64,000 nt of DNA, from contig CAJMLY010000001.1 of NCBI GenBank assembly GCA_905214425.1, forward strand, positions 1 to 64,000, given 5' to 3'. Shown here in pieces: positions 26,811 to 35,626 of this stretch. The position numbers were made by a program, and so were the translations under genes. The notes beneath the pieces are model-generated. The model was not told the origin of the DNA, did not search any database, and was given only the letters and a program-made list of their open reading frames with translations. Positions within the stretch are counted from its first letter, which is position 1; the number at the start of each line of letters is the position of its first letter. The DNA is from an uncultured bacterium (GTDB taxonomy: Bacteria > Actinomycetota > Coriobacteriia > Coriobacteriales > Coriobacteriaceae).

Positions 26811-28066
26811 TCACTGAGCCGTCGTGTGTTGTTCTCGCTTATTGTTGGACAGGTCGGTCGAGCGGTAGACGTAGTCGTCCTTTTGGTAGTTTGCCGTGTG
26901 GTCGGAGTGGGCGATTGCCATGAGCTCGTCGGTCAGGCCAAAGTACAAATGGCGCTGGTCCAGGTCTCCGTACCAGTTGTCGCTGGTGTCGTCCCAGGTT
27001 GGGTCCATCTGGCACCATTTGCCGTCGATCTTTACGTCGTTCCAGGTGTGGCCGTTGCCGGTGATGCGGCCGTTGGCGATGCCCGCGGCGTCAAGGAGCT
27101 TGGAGTAGATGCGCTGATAGCTTTCGCAGGTGCCCTGGTTGCGCGTGAGGCCGCTTTCGGCCGAGCACCAGTTAAGGTTGTGGTCGTACTCCAGCTGGTC
27201 GAGCGTCCAGTCGTGGAGCCACAGCGCCATGTCGTATTCCGAGCCGTTTGTCTCTTGCCTGCACTGGGCTACGGCGTCGTTGACGATCTGCGTGACGCTT
27301 GGGCGGGCGGCGTCGTTTACGGTCACCTCCGCCGTGGCGCGCAGGTAGTAGATCCCCTTGTCGTTTTGGGGGTCGTTTCTGTCGTTGTCCATAAAGTAGA
27401 AGTGGATGCGGTACGTGCCCGATGCCGTGAAGTCGAAGGTGAAGTCGTGGCCCGCGGTGCCAGGCTGCAGTAGCTGGCCCATGCCGGGCGCGACGGGTCG
27501 CAGACGCTTTCCTGGCTGCCGCCGTCCCAATAGGTGGGCACGTCCATGCGCGCCTTGGCCTGGGACGAGCCGTTGGCCTGGGTTACGTGGAAGGTCGTCG
27601 GGGTGCCCGCGGGGGCGTCGTTCCACGAGACGGTGAAGGTGACGCCGTTTTGGGCTGCGGTGGCGGAGTGGGCGTAGGTGGTTTGTGACGTGGTGGAGAT
27701 GGCAGTGGGGGTGGGGTTGGCTTGGGCTCGGAGGGATGGGGTGGGGGCTGTGTCGTTGTCGTTGGCCGTGGTGGCGTCTGTTGCGTCAGCGGAGGTGGTG
27801 TCCACGGGGGCGCCGGTGCTTTCCGTGTTGGCTGCGCTGGTGTCGGCGGATGTCGCGGCGCTGTTCTCTACGGTATCTGCTGTTGCGCTTGTGTTGGTGG
27901 TGTCCTTGGCCTTGCTGGCGTCGTTGGCTGTGTCGGCGGCTTGCGCCTGCTGCTCGGCTGTTGCCTGAGACTGGATGGCCTCCGCAATGGCTGCCATAGG
28001 CATCGTCGCGCTGACCATAGACGTGCACGCGATCGCGCAGAGCAGATAGTAAAGGGGTCGTTTCAT
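26811..28066 (-). pseudogene. Secreted transglutaminase-domain protein broken by a frameshift
   Basis: The N-terminal part begins at ATG 28066 (AGAGG upstream) with a signal peptide (MKRPLYYLLCAIACTS, cleavage near AAIAEA), then a long Ala/Thr/Asp-rich linker and a beta-rich domain ending around YWDGGSQESVC. The reading frame is then lost. The rest continues in another frame from about 27494 (PGMGQLLQPGTAGHDFTFDF) through a transglutaminase core with the triad Cys in GTCESYQ, His in NGHTWNDV and Asp in CQMDPTWDD. The total of 1256 bases is one short of 419 codons. Adding one base in the GGG run at 27495-27497 would rejoin the frames. It is either a recent pseudogene or a sequencing error. Intact, it would be a surface cysteine-protease or crosslinking-type protein of about 418 residues. 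Confidence 0.8.
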
Positions 28067-28303
28067 AGCGGAGCCTCTCGGTGAGCTGCCAATAGGGTCC
28101 GAAGGCGGCGCCAGGCCAGCACTCCGCACATATTTTGTTGGGGATTATTTTACGGGAATACCAGTCATCATCAGGGAACTTTCTGGGGAAGGTTGGTTGA
28201 TCCGGGGCGCGTAAAGCAACAGTTTCAAATATTGTTGCTTCCTGTTCAATTCTGTCTATCTACAATTAATCGCAAGCGTATGACTTGAGGAGATTGTTTA
28301 CAG

Positions 28304-29713
28304 GTGGAATCGGTCACTATTCTTTGGATTGCCTTTTATGTCTTTATCGGTTTGTTGAGCGTTCAGCTTGTCCGCTTTGCTGGGCCCTTAGCGATTGGAG
28401 GGCAATACACCGTTGAAGAACTGTATCCCTCCGATGAGTCGGGCAGGCTGAATGTCGCCTACCGAATTCTCGCTCCAACAATTTGTTGCCAGCTTCCGGT
28501 GTTTATTATTGCTGCGATTTGCGATGCGTTTTCAGTTCCAGGTCCTTCGCTACGATACATGCCTACCCTTTTCTATTGGTTGTTTCTTGGGGTAATCAAG
28601 CATGCAAGGGGTAAATTGCGGTACCGGACTCTTCCCTTCTCATTCGAGGCGTTCATGTCTCTTTTGCTGTCCGTCGCATTCGATCACTTTGTTATCGTTG
28701 GCTATCTCGGAGGCCAGGGGGTAGATGTGCTTGATACTTCGAGTATTGCCTTTGAGTTTGAGCTGGCATTATTTGGTGTTGTGACCTTTTGGATTTCAAC
28801 CTTTTTTAAGCGTTATCAAATTAAGTGTAGCCGTGTGTACTCAAATGCCGCTCCATCATATGTCGTTCCTTCGGACTCCGTATTTGGTTACTCTTCAATC
28901 GATACGGGTGAGGCCAGGCTCTTCTCATACGAGCGCGAATATGGCGATCTCTTACCTCAGCGATTTTCAAGCGATCTTCTGTTGAGAAGTGTTTTCTTTG
29001 CAATTATGGCGATTGAGGACGGGAATCGGCCAGAGTTTATCCGAACGATCGAGCGCATGGCAGCTCATTTCCATTTGGCAAAAACCACTGGAATAATGCA
29101 GCAGACGAGCAATGCTCCTTTGTCTGATATGGATAGCGTTAAACTCGCAATTCCCTATATTGAGCGCATGTGGGACCAGTTTCTTGTTGAATTCGCTCGT
29201 TCTACCGAAGGGGCAGGGGGAGACGCCCTACGAATCTTCAAGTGTTACTACACCTACGATTACTGTATGTTGTCGCGGACTATCCGCAATCATTTTGCGC
29301 CGTTTTACGGGGACTATTGTGGAACGAGATTACTTAATGCTAATCGCGTATTTTGCGATGTTCTTGAATTTGAGGAAAGGCAGCGCTACGGATTGCTTCC
29401 AAAGACGGTTTCTGCGACTGGATCGATATGCGCCACTGAGCTTGGATGGCTTTCTGGGGAGTACTGTTATTGGGCCGATTACAATACGGTTGTATCCTGC
29501 CTGAATGAAAATGATGCCAATGGCGTTAAACTGGTCAGCAAAAATGATGTGAATAAAACCCAGATAACCGAGACGACCTTAAGGCTTAAGGAGCAAGGTG
29601 TTTCCGTTCTTGAGGTCAAGTATGTGCCCGACGCTTCGGCGACCATCGTGTGCAACGGCGATGCCTCTAAGATTTCGAGTACTGCCTGTTGTGACTGGAT
29701 GGTTGTTGGCTAG
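28304..29713 (+). CDS. Unknown membrane protein with a possible lysozyme-like soluble domain
   Basis: This 469-residue protein starts at GTG, ten bases after TTGAGGAG. About five membrane segments occupy residues 5-165. The remaining 300 residues are soluble. Around residues 228-275 a segment reads AIMAIEDGNRPEFIRTIER, then KTTGIMQQTSN. The Glu-Asp followed by GIMQ recalls the catalytic Glu and GLMQ motif of lytic transglycosylases, but spacing differs and the similarity is weak. A Cys/Trp-rich tail follows. I do not recognise the family. It stands alone on its strand, between the transglutaminase and SIR2 genes, in AT-richer sequence. A membrane effector of a defence system is one possibility. 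Confidence 0.6.
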   Translation: MESVTILWIAFYVFIGLLSVQLVRFAGPLAIGGQYTVEELYPSDESGRLNVAYRILAPTICCQLPVFIIAAICDAFSVPGPSLRYMPTLFYWLFLGVIKHARGKLRYRTLPFSFEAFMSLLLSVAFDHFVIVGYLGGQGVDVLDTSSIAFEFELALFGVVTFWISTFFKRYQIKCSRVYSNAAPSYVVPSDSVFGYSSIDTGEARLFSYEREYGDLLPQRFSSDLLLRSVFFAIMAIEDGNRPEFIRTIERMAAHFHLAKTTGIMQQTSNAPLSDMDSVKLAIPYIERMWDQFLVEFARSTEGAGGDALRIFKCYYTYDYCMLSRTIRNHFAPFYGDYCGTRLLNANRVFCDVLEFEERQRYGLLPKTVSATGSICATELGWLSGEYCYWADYNTVVSCLNENDANGVKLVSKNDVNKTQITETTLRLKEQGVSVLEVKYVPDASATIVCNGDASKISSTACCDWMVVG

Positions 29714-30220
29714 GTGAATCATCTTCGCCTTTCTGTATATTGATGGTGCATTCTCGTGTACAGGCGCGAAAATGCGCCGCATCAGTTTCAACGCGAAGAG
29801 TATTTGCTGCTTGATTAACATGTTTGGATGCGTAATTATTGCCACTTAGGTTACTATCCTGTTAGTGATACAGTCATCGTTGACTCTAAGCGAGGCGATG
29901 ACAAAGGAGGGTCGTTGTTCGGTTGTTGCCGGCAACGGCTCTTTGATTTTAGGAGTTACTTTGCGATGGAATTTTAGACTTTCGTTCAACTTATCAAACT
30001 CCTAGAGAGTCATGGCGTTCTAACCGATGTCGCTGCGCTAGATTGCCTGAGACGCGAAATGAATATTTGCTGGTCGGAGCACTGCTGAATATTGGGTCAC
30101 CTGTGCGGTTCGAATTTTCAATTGTCGAGCAGCTTTTGTTTCCGATGAAGTCTTACAATTCTAGCAAAAACCAAACACATGTTCTATACTTATGGTAGTA
30201 GACTTGTTTGGAGGCGTTAG
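29714..30220. other. 507-base intergenic region with a short broken frame
   Basis: No intact gene is visible. At 29966-30088 a 41-codon frame begins with ATG after TAGGAG but has a TAG at codon 4. A TATACT box at 30185-30190 may be the -10 of the SIR2 gene, but no matching -35 is convincing. A GGTTCGAAT string near 30105 resembles a tRNA T-loop but no tRNA fold surrounds it. Confidence 0.5.
29966..30088 (+). pseudogene. Short frame interrupted by an amber codon
   Basis: ATG 29966 follows TAGGAG at good spacing. The frame reads MEF, stop, then TFVQLIKLLESHGVLTD and on to TGA at 30088. The text after the stop is protein-like. A single C-to-T change (CAG to TAG) would explain it. Probably a decayed small gene; identity unknown. 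Confidence 0.3.
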
Positions 30221-31816
30221 ATGGAAGTCGGAAGAGATGGCATTGTAGACAGCGTTGTACGTCTGATAAATGGCGTTGGCCGTAGCCCCTATCTATTCGT
30301 TGGCTCGGGGTTTTCCCGTAGATATATGGGGACCGACGATTGGGACGGCTTGTTAAGGCACCTCTGCTCCCGTCTTTCTGATGATCCTTTTCGACTCGAT
30401 TCCTACCTTGCTCGCTGTCCAGATAATCCTGATTATGGTGCTTTGCCCTCTGCCGCGACGATGCTTGATAAGGATATGCGCATAGCTGTTCTTGAGGACC
30501 CTCGCTTCGCTTCTTTTAGAGACGATCATGCAGAGGACATTCGTCAGCGCAAATCTGTTTTAAAGATTATGGCGGCCGAGAGGTTATCCTCGTTCAAACC
30601 TGACCATATGACGCATGAACTTGATATCTTGAGAGAGGTCGGCAGGCGGCGTATTTCTGGAGTCATTACAACCAACTATGACTGTCTACTGGAGTCGCTG
30701 TTTCCCGAGTTTAAAGTTTTTGTAGGCCAGGACGATCTTGTCTTTCACAGAACTTTTGAAATGGGTGAAATCTATAAGATCCACGGGTCTATGGATAATC
30801 CTGAATCTATGGTTCTTGAGGAGGCAGATTACGCAAAACTCGCCGAAACCCAGGATTACTTGGCAGCCAAGTTGCTAACTATTTTTATGGAATACCCAAT
30901 TATTTTTATCGGCTATTCCCTTAACGACCCCGATATCCAAGCTATCCTCATGTCGATTTCGCGCTGCCTCGGTTCAAATAATCTTGTATTGCTCAAAGAA
31001 CGTTTTATTTTCCTAACTAGGGGCGAAAACGCAACCTCGACACATTCGATTACATTTCCGGGTATTGGCGAGATAAGCATGACCGCGATTAGGACGAATG
31101 ATTTTGGCGCAGTGTATGAAGCAATTGGACATTCCAAATGCTCCTTCTCGCCCAGGATCATTCGTGAGTTGCGCAGGAGTATCTACGCCCTTGCAGATAA
31201 GGGCGAGCCAAATGATTCTCTGGTAGTCGAAGCGAGTTTTAGCGACCTCGAGAGACTTCCGGAGGGACAGCATCTTGTGCTGGGCATCGGTGTCGCAAAT
31301 GCATCTTTGGGCCACGGTCATATGGTCAAAGCCGAGCTTTTATATCGCGATGTCGTGTTTGATGATGAACATGTCGCTCCCAAACTTGCCGTCGAGGAAT
31401 ATCTTCCTGCGCTGCTTGCTTCTAACTCGGGTGGTTTGCCCATGTATAAGTATTTAAGCGCGTATTCAGGGGAAGTTCTTAATCCAAGGATGCTAAAGGA
31501 AATAGATGAGAAGAAGGATTTAGATGCTTTTCTAAACAACAGCCTACGAAAGGCAAAAGGTAGCTATCATCTTTCGGGAATTAGATACTCGGTTAAGTCT
31601 GTTATAGCTAACGAAGGCTTTGAGGAAGCATTTAAAAAGTTAGTTTTACTTGAGGAGGATGAGCTCGATTTAAATGAGTTGCTCGAGTATCTGAGGGCGC
31701 TCATCACGGATGATCGTAAGATAATCCACGGTAATAGCGAGCTGAAACGGCTTATTAGAATGTATGATTTCCTTAAATACAAGAAGGCCTTCGACATATC
31801 GGCTACTAGTGAGTAA
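30221..31816 (+). CDS. SIR2-domain protein, putative anti-phage NADase
   Basis: This 531-residue protein has an N-terminal SIR2-like domain with the Rossmann motif FVGSGFSRR (residues 26-34), ITTNYDCLLE near 148-157 with the conserved Asn, KIHGS with the catalytic His near 188, and FIGYSLNDPDIQAIL near 228-242. SIR2 proteins of this type act as single-gene or two-gene defence systems that destroy NAD on phage infection. The C-terminal 250 residues are helical, end in a charged tail, and probably sense the trigger. GGAGG lies seven bases before the ATG. It appears monocistronic, in AT-richer sequence. Defence is inferred from domain type. Confidence 0.8.
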   Translation: MEVGRDGIVDSVVRLINGVGRSPYLFVGSGFSRRYMGTDDWDGLLRHLCSRLSDDPFRLDSYLARCPDNPDYGALPSAATMLDKDMRIAVLEDPRFASFRDDHAEDIRQRKSVLKIMAAERLSSFKPDHMTHELDILREVGRRRISGVITTNYDCLLESLFPEFKVFVGQDDLVFHRTFEMGEIYKIHGSMDNPESMVLEEADYAKLAETQDYLAAKLLTIFMEYPIIFIGYSLNDPDIQAILMSISRCLGSNNLVLLKERFIFLTRGENATSTHSITFPGIGEISMTAIRTNDFGAVYEAIGHSKCSFSPRIIRELRRSIYALADKGEPNDSLVVEASFSDLERLPEGQHLVLGIGVANASLGHGHMVKAELLYRDVVFDDEHVAPKLAVEEYLPALLASNSGGLPMYKYLSAYSGEVLNPRMLKEIDEKKDLDAFLNNSLRKAKGSYHLSGIRYSVKSVIANEGFEEAFKKLVLLEEDELDLNELLEYLRALITDDRKIIHGNSELKRLIRMYDFLKYKKAFDISATSE

Positions 31817-32205
31817 TCCCACCTAGCGTCTATGAAGAAGGCCATCTTTGTAAACTATGGCATCTGAGCGTATAGTGCGAACACCACGTGCAAATGCATT
31901 CTTAATATAACGCTTTCTGCTTGAAATCACAATGGTGTCTGTTTCGACCTGCCAATCAAGGGAAGATGGTGTAGAGTATCTTCCCGCAGTACAAAAGCTC
32001 TTTGGGAACTTTAAGGGTGACGCTTTCAAACTGAGAGTGTTGCCCTTTTTTCATGTATGCAATGTGTGACGTACTGGCCAAGCACCATCCCGGCAATGGA
32101 ATGATCGAGCATGGGCGGCTTCTACTGGTTGACGTGATCGTGGTCAAACAAGTGATATCGATTAGAACTAAATCAATTGCGCTGGAAGCCTTCGGGCGAC
32201 ACCTG

Positions 32206-32237
32206 AAGAGGGCTGATGCGTCGGTCCTCTTTTTTTT
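32206..32237 (+). terminator. Rho-independent terminator downstream of SIR2 gene
   Basis: AAGAGG and CCTCTT enclose a thirteen-base loop and are followed by a run of eight Ts. It lies 390 bases after the SIR2 stop codon, so it could end that transcript or a small RNA encoded in the gap. Confidence 0.6.
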
Positions 32238-32340
32238 GTTTGGATGTAAGATTCGGCCAGGCAAAACAAGGATCTCATTTGGGGAGAAACAAATATCCGG
32301 CGGTTTTCCGCTTCGGGATGCGCGGTTTAAGCGTGCTTTT

Positions 32341-32466
32341 CGGAAGTGCGGGGAAAAAATCGGAAACCTCCGAGCATAAACCGAATTTCGGCAACAAAAC
32401 CGCAGGTCGCGGAAAGCTAAAACAGGGGTCTGGTCTGTTGATCTCGATTTTTTCACCGCACTTCCG
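32341..32466. repeat. 22-bp inverted repeat pair
   Basis: Left arm 32341-32362 and right arm 32445-32466 are complementary at 21 of 22 positions, with core CGGAAGTGCGG. The 82 bases between have no gene. The right arm contains TTTTCACCGCA, similar to the TTTCACCGCAA of the hairpin family at 351 and 50127. Confidence 0.7.
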
Positions 32467-32688
32467 GAAATGACCGACGGAAGTATGCGACAAATTTCGG
32501 AACCCTCGAGCACATCGTCCTTTTCATGAAAAGAACTCGCAGGTAGAAGCTTTGTCACTATCCAGTGTGGTTGACGTGTCTAGAATTTGCCACACACTTC
32601 CGGATTTTGCATAAGCTCGACTGGTTTGTTTATCGATTGGGGCAGAGGAATCTTGTCTGGACCTCGTTATATGTATTTAAATGGATGA

Positions 32689-32708
32689 ACTTAACCTATA
32701 AGTTAAGT
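32689..32708. promoter_or_regulatory. Operator-like palindrome before the HTH gene pair
   Basis: ACTTAAC and GTTAAGT are perfect inverted repeats with a six-base centre (CTATAA). The site lies 25 bases upstream of the first gene of the pair at 32733, the usual position for autoregulation by an HTH antitoxin-like protein. Confidence 0.6.
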
Positions 32709-32732
32709 ACATCTAGAAATGGGAGGTGCCCT

Positions 32733-32906
32733 TTGGCAGAAGGATATGAACTTGTCGAATATAGAGACCTCAAGGGTCGACCGTTTTGGGAATTGACGGC
32801 TTCTCCCGATAACTCTCAATTCCAGAAAATGTTGTCAGACCATAAGCGGAAATTAACCGCTCAAACAATGATCGGCCAGAATAGCACGTCAGCTTCTGGA
32901 ATCTGA
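32733..32906 (+). CDS. 57-residue protein of an HTH gene pair
   Basis: The frame is open from 32565, but the only good ribosome site (GGGAGG at 32721) points to TTG 32733, giving a 57-residue protein that begins AEGYELVEYRDLKGRPFWEL. It contains a short beta-rich region and no membrane segment. It precedes the HTH gene by 40 bases behind a shared palindromic operator. It may be the toxin, or a small partner, of a toxin-antitoxin-like pair; the family is not recognised. Confidence 0.5.
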   Translation: MAEGYELVEYRDLKGRPFWELTASPDNSQFQKMLSDHKRKLTAQTMIGQNSTSASGI

Positions 32907-32946
32907 GCGCTGACTTTTATACTTGGTTTTCGAAACGGAGAATACA

Positions 32947-33333
32947 ATGATTAAAGTAGATCTATCTGATTTTTATGCCGAAACAGAAAGTATCGAAACG
33001 CGCGCTTATGAACATGCACTAGATATTGAGTTTATTGTTCATCGTGAAATGAAACATTTGGGATTGAGCAAAAGTAAGCTGGCAAATCGTATGGGCATAA
33101 GCCTTCAGTCGCTTTCTAAGCTCTTGAATTCTCAACCTAATATGACATTGAAGACGATTGCAAAGTTCGAACTTGCTCTGGGCATTAAGATCGTTCCGCA
33201 GGTTATCGTCAGTTATTCCAAAGAACTGCCGTTTCTTTCATCTAATGATTCCGTGCGAGAGCAATGTCCATCGCCTGGCATTCTCCCTGCAGAGCTGTCA
33301 GCAGATTGCGATGTGCCTTTTCAGAGCGAATAG
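32947..33333 (+). CDS. XRE-type helix-turn-helix protein, antitoxin-like
   Basis: This 128-residue protein has a helix-turn-helix in the middle (about residues 45-75: LSKSKLANRMGISLQSLSKLL, continuing NSQPNMTLKTIAKFELALG). That is the Cro/CI-like fold found in HigA-type antitoxins and stand-alone regulators. The first 40 residues are acidic and helical; the tail is disordered. GGAG lies six bases before ATG 32947. It probably binds the palindrome at 32689-32708 and represses its own pair. It is the last AT-rich gene before the GC-rich pel cluster. Confidence 0.75.
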   Translation: MIKVDLSDFYAETESIETRAYEHALDIEFIVHREMKHLGLSKSKLANRMGISLQSLSKLLNSQPNMTLKTIAKFELALGIKIVPQVIVSYSKELPFLSSNDSVREQCPSPGILPAELSADCDVPFQSE

Positions 33334-33487
33334 TAGCCTCTCAATGAGACTGGGTCGGACGAGTTGCCACTCCCACATTCCCTAAAAAGTTCTTAAAACA
33401 GCCTTAAAGGCGCTCCAGCTCGCGTTGACAGCGTAAAATACGCATGTTTGACTATGACAAAAGTGGATTTTAGGGGAGGGGTGCGCC

Positions 33488-35626
33488 ATGGAAGTGCTGG
33501 TTGTTGGCAACACCGCATATGTTGACGATGACTTTTGTGCCAAGGCGTTCCCCGGGGACCATGTCCAGGTTGTCGCCGCGCAGGACACGCGTCGCGACGA
33601 GTCGTCGCCCCATGCCTCGTGGAAAGAGCTTTTGCAACACCTGGATCAGGCCTACGAGTTCGAACGCGTGGTCTACCTGTCTAATTACCTTACCCCGCAT
33701 ACCGATACCGTGGGCGATATCGAGCTGCTCCGCTCGGTCTTTCGTGCGTGCGCGGGTCGCCGGGTCCAACTGCTGTATGTAGCGGGGCCTGCGGGTGCCG
33801 AGGGCGCCGCTGATGCCGCGGGACGCACGGGCAAGGGCATTATCGCGCGCGCAGCCAACGATCTGTGCCGCTACTACGCTGCTCGCGAGGGCGTTCAGAC
33901 CAAGATCCTGCGTGTGCCCTTCCTGTACACTGCCTCTGCCGCGCTGGAAGATCCGTTTTTGGTGCCGTTGCTCGACGCGTGCTTAACCGGATCGGTCGCT
34001 CTACAGGGCGCGCAGGATGCGGCGTTTCCCTTGCTGTGTGCCGAGGAGCTTGCGGTGCTGGTGCGCCGCATCTTCGATAGCTGGGATGGCAACTTTGAGA
34101 CGCTCGACGTTGCCGATGCCTTCCATCACACGGCGGGTGAGGTGGGGGACGCCCTCAAGGCGTTGTTCCCCGGCCTTGCCGTTGCCTATGGCGATTCCGC
34201 CGGCTACACCCTGCCCGCCAGCGACGTCGCTCGCGTACGCTATGGCTGGTTTCAGCGCTACGACTTGCTGCGCGATCTTTCGACCATTCAAGCGCGTTGG
34301 GATGCTGGCCGCGCAAAGAAGGTCAACCCCTTGCGCGCCGCCATCGACCGCATCCAAATGCGCACGCTGCCTATTAAATGCCTAGAGACGGGCGTTGCCT
34401 GGGTCCTGTTCGAGGTGCTTGAGCATCTTTTCTCCCAATCGGCCCAGCTCAACGTGCTCGATTATCGCCTGCTCTACGTGGTGCTGATCGGCACGCTGTA
34501 TGGATTGGACTTTGGCCTGATTGCGGCGCTGATGGCGTCGGTGGGTTTGGCCGCGAGTTACTTTACTCTGTACGGCTATACCTTCCAGGGCCTGTTCTAC
34601 GAGCCGTCCAACTGGCTGCCGTTTATTGCGTACTTTGTGGTGGGTGCCGTGTGCGGCTATGTGCAGCTGCGCAACAGCGAAGCCATTAGGGCGGAGCGCG
34701 ATCAAAACGAGCTCGTGCGTAATCGCAATACGTTCCTCACACAGCTTTACCACGACGCGATCGAGGACAAGCGCGCGTACAGGCGCCAGATTGTGGGTCG
34801 CCACGACAGCTTTGGCAAGATCTTTGCCGTGACGCAGGAGCTCGACGTGCTCAACCCACGCGACATCTATCGCAAGTGCTGCGAGCTTTTGGGCGAGATC
34901 CTCGAGAACGATTCAGTGGCGATTTACCATGTTTCGGGAGGGGCATTTGCTCGCCTGGTGGCAGCAAGTCCCGCGATTGCCGAAGATGCCGCACGTTCGC
35001 TCACGCTTGAGCAGCTTGCCCCTCTTTTGGGCGACGGGGGTCGTTCGAACCTGTGGGTGAACCGCGAGCTGACGCCGGGGCTTCCCATGTTTGGATACGC
35101 GATCGAGCGCGACGGGGCACCCGCCGTGTTGATCTTTGTGCGTCGTGCGGCCGAAAACCAAATGACCCTCTATTATCAAAACCTGTTCCGCATCTTGTGC
35201 GGCCTGGTCGAAAGCGCGTTGGGCCGTGCCTTTGACTATGAGGCGGTGGCGCAGGATAAACGCTGCGTTGACGGCACGTGCGTGCTCAAGCAGGCTGCCT
35301 TTGGCCAAGAGCTTGCGGCGGCGCAGGCGCTGGCAGATAACAAGATGGGAAGTTTTTTGCTCCTGCGCGTGTTACCGGGCATGGAGCCTGTCGGCGAGCT
35401 GGTGGGCGCAATTGGGTCGGCAATCCGCGAGAGCGACGCGGCGGGCTTGGTCGACGGCGACGTGCTCTACCTGCTTATGCGTCAGGCAAAGGCGTGCGAT
35501 CTGCCCATTATCTGCGAGCGCCTGAGCGCAAAGCAAATTGCGGTGGAGCCCGTCGACGGCGAGGACATCGTGGCGCTGTTGCAGCACATCTCTTACACCG
35601 GTGACGGTGAGGGGGGTGCCGCTTGA
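33488..35626 (+). CDS. pelD: PelD, cyclic-di-GMP receptor of Pel polysaccharide synthesis, with N-terminal SDR-like domain
   Basis: This protein has 712 residues. An N-terminal NAD-epimerase-like domain (about 1-270) is followed by four membrane segments (about 298-397), a GAF-like domain and a degenerate GGDEF domain. At 647-650 RESD lies exactly five residues before DGDVL (656-660). This reproduces the RxxD inhibitory-site spacing to a dead GGDEF, which in PelD binds cyclic-di-GMP instead of making it. The SDR fusion is the form described for Gram-positive pel clusters. GGGGAGGGG precedes the ATG. TTGACA at 33425-33430 may be its -35. It overlaps pelE by four bases. PelD would gate synthesis by PelF. 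Confidence 0.85.
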   Translation: MEVLVVGNTAYVDDDFCAKAFPGDHVQVVAAQDTRRDESSPHASWKELLQHLDQAYEFERVVYLSNYLTPHTDTVGDIELLRSVFRACAGRRVQLLYVAGPAGAEGAADAAGRTGKGIIARAANDLCRYYAAREGVQTKILRVPFLYTASAALEDPFLVPLLDACLTGSVALQGAQDAAFPLLCAEELAVLVRRIFDSWDGNFETLDVADAFHHTAGEVGDALKALFPGLAVAYGDSAGYTLPASDVARVRYGWFQRYDLLRDLSTIQARWDAGRAKKVNPLRAAIDRIQMRTLPIKCLETGVAWVLFEVLEHLFSQSAQLNVLDYRLLYVVLIGTLYGLDFGLIAALMASVGLAASYFTLYGYTFQGLFYEPSNWLPFIAYFVVGAVCGYVQLRNSEAIRAERDQNELVRNRNTFLTQLYHDAIEDKRAYRRQIVGRHDSFGKIFAVTQELDVLNPRDIYRKCCELLGEILENDSVAIYHVSGGAFARLVAASPAIAEDAARSLTLEQLAPLLGDGGRSNLWVNRELTPGLPMFGYAIERDGAPAVLIFVRRAAENQMTLYYQNLFRILCGLVESALGRAFDYEAVAQDKRCVDGTCVLKQAAFGQELAAAQALADNKMGSFLLLRVLPGMEPVGELVGAIGSAIRESDAAGLVDGDVLYLLMRQAKACDLPIICERLSAKQIAVEPVDGEDIVALLQHISYTGDGEGGAA

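Larger units (their letters stand above)
31817..32564. other. Gene-poor stretch with palindromes and possible leftward remnants
   Basis: No intact gene is convincing. On the minus strand, two overlapping frames between about 32160 and 31823 together read like one decayed protein (KVPKELLYCGKILYT then LDWQVETDTIVISSRKR), which suggests a frameshifted remnant, but no family is recognisable. On the plus strand there is a terminator at 32206-32237, a long palindrome at 32341-32466, and a direct repeat of the motif TCGGAAcCCTCgAGCA near 32359 and 32496. Confidence 0.4.

Noticed and set aside
30095..30130. tRNA gene suggested by GGTTCGAAT
   Set aside because: No acceptor stem, D-arm or anticodon arm can be built around it.
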